A DNA stretch of 64,000 nucleotides, taken from NCBI GenBank assembly GCA_947168045.1, contig CAMVKN010000001.1, positions 124,001-188,000 on the forward strand, given 5' to 3'. A program made the translations under genes and the position numbers. Below are positions 27,401 through 35,255 of the stretch, piece after piece. Each line of letters begins with the position of its first letter. The first letter of the stretch is position 1. The notes below the pieces were generated by a model that ran no database searches, was not told the DNA's origin, and saw only the letters and a list, made by a program, of their open reading frames with translations. Origin of the DNA: an uncultured Prevotellaceae bacterium. Lineage in GTDB: Bacteria; Bacteroidota; Bacteroidia; Bacteroidales; Bacteroidaceae.

Positions 27401-30195
27401 TGTATGTGGAGTATTCCAACGGCTACGAGCAGCCCTTCGATGCGCACTACAACGAGGAGCGCGGATGCTGGGTGACCGCCATCGAGCTGAGTGAGCTATG
27501 GGTCTACCCACCTGTCCATGTGGCCGTGTCCTTTACGCCCAAGAAGGTGAAGATGCGGGTGGACCGCGAACAGATGGAGCTGGCGCAGCAGGACATCGAC
27601 GCCTTCATAGCACAGATGAACCGCCTGAACGCCTTGATGGCCGACGCCACCGAGGAGAACATCGACCAGAAGGTGGAGGCCTTCGAGCAGGAGCTGGGCA
27701 TCACGCTCACGCCGCCGCCCACAGCCAGTATGCTGCAATGGCAACAGTGGTACGACGGGCTGAGCACTGAGGAGGCGGAAGCCGAGATTGACCGTCTGCT
27801 GGCCGAGACCGAGCAGCAGCTGGCCGACATGGTGGACTATGAACGCAACATCACGCAGCAGCTGCCCCTCGATGCCAACGGCACCTACACCCTCAGCGAC
27901 GGCACCACCATGCGCGTCAGCAACGCCTCAGACTACAGCGAGGCAGCCTTGGAGGCACAGGGCTTTGAAAGGATGGAGGCCACCGACGGCTCAGCCATCT
28001 ACCTGCTCAGCGACGACCACCGCAACGTCATGGTCGACTTCAAGACGGGCACGGCGGTAGAAATCACATGGGGAGCGGCGCAAGCCCGTGGCCCCAGGCG
28101 CGACCTGGCCGACACGCTGGAGAAAATCATTCTGACGGTGTCGGAAGTCGTAGACCGCGTCACACAGGCCTACGATGAGACGCTGAAGGCCATCACGTCG
28201 TCAGCCGAGGACCTGAAGAAGAAGATGGACTTCCTGCAGGGGACGACCGACAAGCTGAACAAGATACTGGCAGACCCCAAGGCGGGCACGCTGAAGAAAG
28301 CCGCCTGCCGCGTGATGCTGCTCAAGACCAAGCTCAGCATGACCTCGGTGACCATCGGCATGAAGTGGATGGCGAAGATGCCGGGCTGGATTAGCAAGAT
28401 TATCCCCGTGGCTACCTACGTGGCCACCGCCGTCGAGTTCACGGCCAAGTGCAAGCAGCTGAAGGCGCTCGATGCCAGCCTGCCACGCCCCTGCCCGGAA
28501 GACGAGGCCGGCGTGAACGCCATCAGTGCCGACATCGGCTCGACAGCACTGGCACTGCTGGGCTATACCTCTGGCAAGCTGGTGCTCCAGGCGGCATGCG
28601 ACGCCCTGGCTGCCAGCGGCATCGTGACATCGGCAGGAACGGGTGGCGTCACCCTGGCCATCACCGCCGCGGCCTATATCGCCAAGGTGGCGACCTTCTG
28701 GGTGGCCGACAAGATGTTCGATTCCTACATCGACGGCAAGATGAGCGGCATCAAGGCTGCCATGAAAGGGCTGAAGTGCGAAAAGGACAAGCCCTTCGAC
28801 CCGGGCGAGATGGATTATTCATGGAAACCTGACAAATACAAGCCGCAGACGGTGAAGAAGACGGTGCTCATCGACCCCGCCGGCTTCGTCTGCGAGGCCG
28901 TGGAGAGCAACCGCCTGGAGGGTGTCACCGCCACCTGTCTCTATAAGAAAGAGGTGGAGGACATGTTCGGCGACCGCCATGAGGAGGTCACCGTATGGGA
29001 TGCCGAGAACTACGGGCAGGTGAACCCGCAGCTGACCGACCACGACGGCATGTACGCATGGATGGTGCCCGCCGGCCAGTGGCAGGTGCGCTACGAGAAG
29101 GAGGGCTACGAGACGCTGACATCGCCCTGGCTGCCCGTGCCGCCGCCACAGCTCGACGTCAACGTGGGCATGGTGCGGCGTGCCCAGCCCACGCTCAGCG
29201 ACGGTCAGGCCTACGAGCGGGCCGTGGACCTGCAGTTCTCGCTCTACATGAAGACCCGCTACATCAATGCTGCCACCGTCACCTTCTGGCAGGACGGACA
29301 GCCACTCAGCGGCGAGCTGACCACCAGCAATGCTGAGACGGCCTTCGGTCAGGACGAGGAGAACGGCGAGGCCTACGTCAGCCGGCTGCGCTTCGTGCCG
29401 AAGAAGGCCCTGGCCGTGGGCTCGCAGGTCACCGTACACGTCAGCGGCCTGCTGCGCAGCTATGCCGATGTGGCCATCGGCGAGGACCTGGAGCGCACCT
29501 TCACCGTGGGCCGCGAGGTGACAGCCATCGGCAGCGAGGGCACCATCACGGTGCCCTACGGCGGCAGCCACCAGGTGGTCGTCAGTGCACAGTCGGCGGC
29601 AGCGGCTGCCTACAAGCGCGTGACCATCAGCTCACTGGCACCCGACATTGCTCGGTTAGAGACCAGCCAGGTGACGCTCGACGCCGAGGGCAAGGCTTAC
29701 ATCACCATCAGCGGCCGTCTGCCTGGCACCACCTTCCTCAGCTACGCCGTCGAGGGCTCGCAGGTGCAGGGCATGGACACCGTGCGCGTCGTCAGCCAGC
29801 AAGGCTATGTGGCAGCGCCGCAGGCCAGCATCATCAGCGGCATGTACGTCGAGCAGGGCACGCAGGTGGCACTCACCGCACAACCGGGCTGCACCATCTG
29901 GTACACCCTCGACGGCTCGTGCCCCTGCGATGCGTCCACACGCCAGTGCTACAGCGTTCCCATCACCATCAGCGCCGACACGAAGCTGCGCGCCATGGCC
30001 GTCGATGCACAGGGCAACGAGAGCGAGGTGGTGACCTTCGCCTGGTTCATCGCCACCGCCGTCACCCCTGTCAGGGTCGACACGCCGCAGGCCGCCACCC
30101 CCTACGACCTGCTCGGCCGACCGGCCGCCACCCCGCACCGGGGCATCTACATCCGCGACGGCAGGGCTGTCTATCACAAGGGGCAAGCCGACTAA
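24430..30195 (+). CDS. Very large (1921 aa) secreted multi-domain surface protein, Ig/carboxypeptidase-regulatory-like modules, chitobiase-type C-terminal module
   Basis: Single ORF with signal peptide; coiled-coil/hydrophobic helix block; DPAGFVCEAVESNRLEGVTATCLYKKE...; CTIWYTLDGSCPCDASTRQCYSVPITI; C-terminal YDLLGRPAATPHRGIYIRDG. Confidence 0.75.
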   Translation: MKRSILFTLYTILCICSAAAQSGYGTGGDFTPDNPAIPGANGLYLEQHTVVLDGLRVVDNDIIGDAVYSLWHRYCQEHNIAERDAYVREEKYMEVMSRVYNVLICGDLSEQEYDGFDASQVGVYFPSMTTLDLSRTYGWRGFGVGYEEEGVQHLQTIILPDCVEEVTTLMALHSLTDVYCYAELPPVMEQESQWYKDELFADDAEVTVHVPSSSVNLYKASETWGKYAIVGFEENVSKIEVKMPQGVDVGQYRNMYLTLVNEQTQLQTRYIVTDRQSYFFPGLKNEGEVTYTVALVNRFGTVVSQRSGIKGAPGVTLVQLTDPLPVVTATVVNADNRMTLTWYDRYGDRITSATTLAGLVPGDVVQFDVKLGPVLGVSYAPLPRQTVTIPQDAEGDYAVTLPLQPRTKHTFVGFVRDADTRLPLHEITVTHIQNEEGINYNQTAYSYSDGRFIVSAFDGPLTITLSSKDYLRRDMELFVTPTMPASNQLGDVYLQRANGKVVTLSFTQTEVGIGQPGGTYSLLSATDDVLVKVYNESKGGAELRNISVQYPQVVVLSGADDGDRLRLAFSSASGAFDDFSATAQLNGGRATVQADIVKKGGYQSTFTTTQNGRVAAIVYDSQGRYVRHDLHQQATLSVSGLSAGDYTLVTMAYDPVLSQLTTLQAFNDAGLQRDIDYLQRDFSVSPGVLTVIEQGEVPTLHAEQLKIIHQSTTFSVNQNTVTLGDYITVRTRVKLKNEFVQNSWNYGDFRLLFDIPQGCSYLKGSLMLYNETVDADYEDGRLMVRSSSLEEGQTVDVRFCLVCEKEGPKQVTGMVGYTKYDWTNGDTHYVSPIGGAPFTVIPMEYEIEKQTLGNIIATGNAPKGATVSLYDDTALLGQTTVSGKTWSFNETLPQTHNMSLHPIHIECVTKEGNVYDTPVTNVLVNRDLNTVSRVTMIYSNHISYETYNLTWDFINPDPKEEHYMFEPWSRQFTFLIDFLRNDTTEVDNVKLYVEYSNGYEQPFDAHYNEERGCWVTAIELSELWVYPPVHVAVSFTPKKVKMRVDREQMELAQQDIDAFIAQMNRLNALMADATEENIDQKVEAFEQELGITLTPPPTASMLQWQQWYDGLSTEEAEAEIDRLLAETEQQLADMVDYERNITQQLPLDANGTYTLSDGTTMRVSNASDYSEAALEAQGFERMEATDGSAIYLLSDDHRNVMVDFKTGTAVEITWGAAQARGPRRDLADTLEKIILTVSEVVDRVTQAYDETLKAITSSAEDLKKKMDFLQGTTDKLNKILADPKAGTLKKAACRVMLLKTKLSMTSVTIGMKWMAKMPGWISKIIPVATYVATAVEFTAKCKQLKALDASLPRPCPEDEAGVNAISADIGSTALALLGYTSGKLVLQAACDALAASGIVTSAGTGGVTLAITAAAYIAKVATFWVADKMFDSYIDGKMSGIKAAMKGLKCEKDKPFDPGEMDYSWKPDKYKPQTVKKTVLIDPAGFVCEAVESNRLEGVTATCLYKKEVEDMFGDRHEEVTVWDAENYGQVNPQLTDHDGMYAWMVPAGQWQVRYEKEGYETLTSPWLPVPPPQLDVNVGMVRRAQPTLSDGQAYERAVDLQFSLYMKTRYINAATVTFWQDGQPLSGELTTSNAETAFGQDEENGEAYVSRLRFVPKKALAVGSQVTVHVSGLLRSYADVAIGEDLERTFTVGREVTAIGSEGTITVPYGGSHQVVVSAQSAAAAAYKRVTISSLAPDIARLETSQVTLDAEGKAYITISGRLPGTTFLSYAVEGSQVQGMDTVRVVSQQGYVAAPQASIISGMYVEQGTQVALTAQPGCTIWYTLDGSCPCDASTRQCYSVPITISADTKLRAMAVDAQGNESEVVTFAWFIATAVTPVRVDTPQAATPYDLLGRPAATPHRGIYIRDGRAVYHKGQAD

Positions 30196-30277
30196 CATTG
30201 TCTCATTTTACAGCATACATTTATCCATAAAGTAAAAAAAACAATGCCGATATAGTTGTCATTCAAAAGAAAATAGC

Positions 30278-30285
30278 TACCTTTG
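30278..30285 (+). promoter_or_regulatory. -7 box TACCTTTG upstream of the M16 peptidase
   Basis: TAnnTTTG match 43 bp before the ATG. Confidence 0.5.
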
Positions 30286-30327
30286 CAGCATCTATTGCAT
30301 CATTAACTAAATCATAGTATCAAGAAA

Positions 30328-33147
30328 ATGAAAAAGTTTTTTGCAGCAACGATGTTTCTGCTTGCGTCGGCACCCATGGCGCTGACGGCTCAGGAAGCCA
30401 TGCCTCCCATCCCCGTGGATGACGCAGTGCGCATCGGCCATCTTGACAACGGCCTGACCTACTACATCCGCCACAACGAATGGCCGGAAAAGGTAGCCAA
30501 CTTCTACATCGCACAGCGCGTGGGCTCCATCCAGGAGGAGGAGAGCCAGCGCGGTCTGGCACACTTCCTTGAGCACATGGCCTTCAACGGCAGTGAGCAC
30601 TTCAAGGGCAACGACCTCATTGAGTTCACACGCTCGCTCGGCGTGGAGTTCGGCAGCGACCTCAACGCCTACACCAGCATTGACCAGACCGTCTACCGCG
30701 TGTGCAACGTGCCCACGGCACGACAGACGGCCCTCGACTCGTGCATGCTCATCCTCAAGGACTGGAGCAACGGCCTGCTTCTGGAGAAGAAGGAGATAGT
30801 GAAGGAGCGCGACGTGGTGCACAACGAGTACCGCCTGGGCGAAGGTCCCAGCCAGCGCATGATTACCCGCGCCCTGCCTAAAATGTACCCTGGCTCGAAG
30901 TACGGCGTGCGCATGCCCATCGGTCTGATGTCTGTCGTGGACAACTTCAAGCCGAAGGAGCTGAAGGCATACTACAAGAAGTGGTACCGTCCTGACAACC
31001 AGGCCATCATCATCGTGGGCGACATCGACGTGGACCACACCGAACAGATGATCAAGCAGCTCTTCGGCGGCATCAAGGTGGACCCGAAGGCACCGAAGGT
31101 GGTGCCCGAGGAGGTGCCCGACAACGACGAGGCCATCTACATCTTCGAGAAGGACAAGGAGCAGCAGATGAACATGATTCTCGTCTTCATGAAGCACGAC
31201 ACCACGCGCCCTGACGAGAAGAAGAACATGGACTACCTCATCGAGGTCTATGTCAAGGCCGTCATGGCCAACATGCTCAACGCCCGTCTGCAGGAGCTGA
31301 CCAACGACCCCGAGTGCCCCTTCCTGCAGGCCGATGCCGATGACGACGACTACCTGCTGGCCTCGACCAAGGACGCCTTCCAGATGGTTGCCGTGCCCAA
31401 GGACGGCCGCGACATGGACGCCCTGACCGCCATCATGCGCGAGGCACGCCGCGCCGCCCTCTTCGGCTTCACCGCCACTGAGTACGAGCGCGCCAAGGCC
31501 GACTTCCTCAGCTCCTTGGAGAAGCAGTACACCAACCGTGCGAAGATTACCAACGCACAGTATGGCGACGACTACCGCGACCACTTCCTCGCCGGCGAGC
31601 CTATTCCGAGCATCGAGAGCCTCTACCAGATGATGCAGATGATTGCACCGAGCATCCCCGTCGACGTCATCAACATGGCCCTGCCTGAGATGATTAGCGA
31701 CACGGACAAGAACCTTGTCGTCATGGAGTGGGCACGCGAGGCCGACGGCCTGACCTACCCCACCGAGCAGGACATGCAGAAGGCTGTGGCACAGGCACGC
31801 GCCGAGGAGCTGACGGCCTATGTGGACAACGTCAAGGACGAGCCCCTCATCAGCGAGATGCCGCAGAAGGGCACCATCGTCAGCGAGACCACCGACAAGC
31901 GCTTCGGCTATAAGGAGCTGAAGCTCAGCAACGGCGCCACCGTCATTCTCATGCCTACCGACTATAAGGACGACGAGGTGCTGATGCAGGCATGGGCCAC
32001 GGGCGGCAAGAGCCTCTACGGCAAGGACGACTTCGAGAGCCTGAAGGTGTTCGACGAGGTCATCGGCATGAGCGGACTGGGCGCCTTCTCCAGCACCGAG
32101 CTGCAGAAGGCACTGGCCGGCAAGGAGGCCAACGCTGACCTCTCGCTGACCGACCAGCGGCAGTATGTCAACGCACACGCCACACCCAAGGACATGGAGA
32201 CGATGTTCCAGATGGCCTACCTCTACTTCACCGGCGTCAGCAAGGACGAGAAGCAGTTCCAGAACCTGATGACACAGTTAGAGATGGCCCTGAAGAACAA
32301 GTCGCTCTCGCCCGACATGGTCTACAGCGACTCGCTCTCAGCCACCCTCTACAACCACAACCCGCGCTACACCACCATCGACGTCAAGGACCTGCCACGC
32401 GTCAACTATGACCGCATCCTGGAGATAGCACGCGAGCGCACCAGCAACGCCAGTGCCTTCACCTTCGCCTTCGTGGGCAAGTTCGACGAGGCTACCATAC
32501 GTCCCCTCATCGAGCAGTACATCGCATCGCTGCCCTCAACAGGCAAGCCCGCCGAGAAGGCCAACGACGTGCAGACCATGTTCAAGGGCGACGTGGTGAA
32601 CAGCTTCACCATGAAGGCCGAGAGCCCCAAGGCCATCGACGTGGAGATATGGCGTGCCGAGGCTCCCTACACCCTCGACAACATCGTGAAGATTGACGCC
32701 ACCGGACAGGTGCTCTCCATGGTCTACCTCAAGACCATCCGCGAGGACGAGAGCGCTGCCTACAGCTGTGGCGCCGGCGGCAGCTTCAACCTGCGCGGCT
32801 CCAAGCCGATGATGATGCTGCAGGCCTACTGCCCCATGAACCCCGACAAGAGCGAGACGGCACTGCGACTCATCAGCCAGGGCATCAACGATGCCGCCAA
32901 GGGCATCAACGCCGAGCAGCTGCGCAAGGTGAAGGACTACATGCTGAAGCAGGTAGACATCGAAGCCAAGACGAACAGCTACTGGATGAACGTCATCGAC
33001 ACATGGCGCACTTACGGACTGGACCTGCACCACGACTACAAGAAGACCGTGGAGGCCATGACCACCGAGAGCCTGAGCCGCTTCGTCCGTGACACCGTCC
33101 TGGGCAGCGGCAATCACCTGCGCGTGACCATGCTGCCTGAGAAATAA
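30328..33147 (+). CDS. M16-family (pitrilysin-like) zinc metallopeptidase
   Basis: HFLEHMAFNG (HxxEH) active site; tandem M16 domain length; signal peptide. Confidence 0.93.
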   Translation: MKKFFAATMFLLASAPMALTAQEAMPPIPVDDAVRIGHLDNGLTYYIRHNEWPEKVANFYIAQRVGSIQEEESQRGLAHFLEHMAFNGSEHFKGNDLIEFTRSLGVEFGSDLNAYTSIDQTVYRVCNVPTARQTALDSCMLILKDWSNGLLLEKKEIVKERDVVHNEYRLGEGPSQRMITRALPKMYPGSKYGVRMPIGLMSVVDNFKPKELKAYYKKWYRPDNQAIIIVGDIDVDHTEQMIKQLFGGIKVDPKAPKVVPEEVPDNDEAIYIFEKDKEQQMNMILVFMKHDTTRPDEKKNMDYLIEVYVKAVMANMLNARLQELTNDPECPFLQADADDDDYLLASTKDAFQMVAVPKDGRDMDALTAIMREARRAALFGFTATEYERAKADFLSSLEKQYTNRAKITNAQYGDDYRDHFLAGEPIPSIESLYQMMQMIAPSIPVDVINMALPEMISDTDKNLVVMEWAREADGLTYPTEQDMQKAVAQARAEELTAYVDNVKDEPLISEMPQKGTIVSETTDKRFGYKELKLSNGATVILMPTDYKDDEVLMQAWATGGKSLYGKDDFESLKVFDEVIGMSGLGAFSSTELQKALAGKEANADLSLTDQRQYVNAHATPKDMETMFQMAYLYFTGVSKDEKQFQNLMTQLEMALKNKSLSPDMVYSDSLSATLYNHNPRYTTIDVKDLPRVNYDRILEIARERTSNASAFTFAFVGKFDEATIRPLIEQYIASLPSTGKPAEKANDVQTMFKGDVVNSFTMKAESPKAIDVEIWRAEAPYTLDNIVKIDATGQVLSMVYLKTIREDESAAYSCGAGGSFNLRGSKPMMMLQAYCPMNPDKSETALRLISQGINDAAKGINAEQLRKVKDYMLKQVDIEAKTNSYWMNVIDTWRTYGLDLHHDYKKTVEAMTTESLSRFVRDTVLGSGNHLRVTMLPEK

Positions 33148-33156
33148 GACAAACCA

Positions 33157-34494
33157 ATGAAACGAACACTCATTCTATTCATCGTCGCGCTGGCAGCAAG
33201 AGCCAGCGCGGCCGTTTTTAACATACAGGACTATGGTGCCCTGAGCGACACCACCGTGCTCAGCACCACCGCCATCCAGCAGGCCATCGATGCCTGTGCA
33301 GCGCAGGGTGGCGGCCGCGTGCTGGTGCCGACGGGCAGCTATGCCACAGGGTCGCTGGTACTGCGCAGTGGCGTAGACCTGCACTTAGAGGCTGGCGCCA
33401 CGCTCTACGGCAGCACGCGCCTGGCCGACTACTGCCCCATGCGCACCACCTATCGGTCGCTGCGCACCGGCGGCGAGACGGTGCAGCTCATCTATGCCGA
33501 CGGCGCACGACATGTCAGCATCAGCGGACAGGGCACCATCGACGGGCGGGGGGCGGCCTTCCCCAAGCTGTCGTGGAACGACGAGGGCATCACACGGCCA
33601 CACCTGCTGCGCTTCATCAGCTGTCAGGACGTCAGCATCACCGGCATCACGCTGCGCAACAGCGGCTGCTGGATGCAGCACTACCTGGCCTGCGACCGGC
33701 TGCGCATCAGCGGCATCACCGTCCACAACCGCAACAACTACAACAACGACGCACTCGACCTGGACGGCTGTCATGACGTGGTGGTCAGCGACATACAGGC
33801 CGACAGCGACGACGACGGCATCACCCTGAAGAGCACCTCGCCGCGGCTGTGCGAGAACATCGTCATACAGAACTGCATCGTCAGCAGCCACTGCAACGCC
33901 ATCAAGCTGGGGACGGAGACCAACGGCGGCTTCCGTAACATCAGCATCAGCAACTGCGTGGTAAAGCCGTCAGCGGACCAGACGACGCAGTTCTTCGGCG
34001 ACCCTTCGAAACGCGGCACATCGGTCCTCTCATTAGAGATTACCGACGGCGGCACGATGGAGAACGTACACGTGGGCAACATCGTGGCCGAGGGGACGGA
34101 GTCGCCCATCTTCATCCGACTGGGCAACCGCGCCAGGGCCTATGCTCCCGACGTGCCGGTGGACCACGTGGGCACCCTGCGCAACATACACCTGCACGAC
34201 ATCACCGTCAGTGGGGCTGGCGCCACGGGCAGCAGCATCACCGGACTGCCCGGTCACCCCGTGGAGGACATCTGGCTGAGCAACATCACCATCACCCAGC
34301 AGGGTGGATGCCAGGAGGTGGCCGTGCCTGACGACGAGAAGGAGAAGGACTACCCCGAAGCCACGATGTGGGGCGTGCTGCCTGCCAAGGGTTTCTTCGT
34401 GCGTCATGCCCGTCACGTCACCTTCAGCAACGTGGAGGTCTACACCACCCATCCTGACCGCCGCCCCGACATCGTCCGCGTGGACGTTGAGTGA
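33157..34494 (+). CDS. GH28 polygalacturonase-like glycosidase
   Basis: FNIQDYGALSDTTVLSTTAIQQAIDACAAQGGGRVLVPTGSY; NNDALDLDGCHDVVVSD; DSDDDGITLKS; HCNAIKLGTETNGGFRNI. Confidence 0.92.
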   Translation: MKRTLILFIVALAARASAAVFNIQDYGALSDTTVLSTTAIQQAIDACAAQGGGRVLVPTGSYATGSLVLRSGVDLHLEAGATLYGSTRLADYCPMRTTYRSLRTGGETVQLIYADGARHVSISGQGTIDGRGAAFPKLSWNDEGITRPHLLRFISCQDVSITGITLRNSGCWMQHYLACDRLRISGITVHNRNNYNNDALDLDGCHDVVVSDIQADSDDDGITLKSTSPRLCENIVIQNCIVSSHCNAIKLGTETNGGFRNISISNCVVKPSADQTTQFFGDPSKRGTSVLSLEITDGGTMENVHVGNIVAEGTESPIFIRLGNRARAYAPDVPVDHVGTLRNIHLHDITVSGAGATGSSITGLPGHPVEDIWLSNITITQQGGCQEVAVPDDEKEKDYPEATMWGVLPAKGFFVRHARHVTFSNVEVYTTHPDRRPDIVRVDVE

Positions 34495-34551
34495 GGGGAG
34501 TGGCTTCTGGGCGTGCAAGCTATTCTCTCACCACTCACCTCTCACCTCTAT
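34491..34551. repeat. Family A inverted repeat at the GH28 3' end (overlaps the stop codon)
   Basis: GAGTGAGGGGAGTGG ... CTATTCTCTCACCACTCACCTCTCACCTC. Confidence 0.75.
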
Positions 34552-34562
34552 TAAGGGAACCA

Positions 34563-34727
34563 GAAAAAATAGTGCACCAAGTGCACCTTTGGGCCTTAAA
34601 CAGCTGACTTGCAAGCCGTTGGTTGGTGCACCAAGTATCCCGTTCGTGCACCAATGGTGCACCAGCCAACGACTTGCAAGTCAATATATTACGCACAAAA
34701 GGTGCACTTAGTGCACTATCTTTTTTC
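34563..34727. repeat. About 165-bp imperfect palindrome with 70-bp arms and seven GTGCAC motifs (MITE-like or structured RNA)
   Basis: Left arm GAAAAAATAGTGCACCAAGTGCACCTTT...GACTTGCAAGCCGTTGGTTGGTGCACC is closely complementary to the right arm GGTGCACCAGCCAACGACTTGCAAGTC...AAAGGTGCACTTAGTGCACTATCTTTTTTC. Confidence 0.93.
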
Positions 34728-34766
34728 GTTTTCCTTATTATATAGCAACTAACACTGCGCCAGCCA

Positions 34767-34934
34767 CAATAAGTCGGCACTTGGCGACAGCCAGGAGCCG
34801 ACTTATTCCAATAACTCATTGACTTATTCCAATAACTCATGGAGATAATTTCATAAAGCGGCTCCTGGCTGAATTATCTCCATGCCTTATTCTCATAACT
34901 CGGCCACTTATTCTCATCTTTCGGCCGGATGATA
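34767..34934. repeat. 21-bp-period array, 8 units
   Basis: CAATAAGTCGGCACTTGGCGA/CAGCCAGGAGCCGACTTATTC/CAATAACTCATTGACTTATTC/CAATAACTCATGGAGATAATT/TCATAAAGCGGCTCCTGGCTG/AATTATCTCCATGCCTTATTC/TCATAACTCGGCCACTTATTC/TCATCTTTCGGCCGGATGATA. Confidence 0.92.
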
Positions 34935-35065
34935 CGCTAAAGCGTTAAGACCACTTATCCCGCCACCCTCTCCTGTCACCCTCCTGTCACCCTTGTCACC
35001 CTCAAAATTCGGCTTGCATTATTGTCGCCTGCCAACAAAAAAGAATTGAGATTTATCAAGAAATA

Positions 35066-35097
35066 TTTGGCGGTGTAAAAAAAATACTATAACTTTG
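35066..35097 (+). promoter_or_regulatory. Bacteroidota promoter TTTG-N20-TAACTTTG
   Basis: Canonical spacing upstream of the secreted protein at 35256; implies a leader of about 150 nt. Confidence 0.65.
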
Positions 35098-35255
35098 CAC
35101 CGACTAGTAAGAAAAACTCGGCTCAGACAGGTATGGACGATGAGGCCATCGCCAAGTGCCTCGCCACCGATGCCAACACAGTGAAAGGAATCATCGCAAA
35201 AAATACCTGATAGAAAGATAACAACTTTTTAATAACTAACTAAAAAACAAACATT

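Noticed and set aside
24430-30195. Calling the 1921-aa protein a polymorphic toxin
   Set aside because: No toxin domain, immunity gene or RHS/PAAR-type features recognised; C-terminus is a chitobiase-like module with a YDLLGR tail typical of surface proteins.
30307-32178. 623-aa minus-strand ORF opposite the M16 peptidase, and similar long antisense ORFs (588-1742, 4633-5913 +, 47675-49126, 50582-51778)
   Set aside because: Mirror ORFs caused by high-GC third codon positions; low-complexity V/L/A/H-rich translations with no family signature; the opposite strand has a clear conserved gene.
34535-34840. ORF with MSYWNKSMSYWNKS repeat
   Set aside because: Spurious translation of the 21-bp array and the GTGCAC palindrome; no start signals or homologous features.
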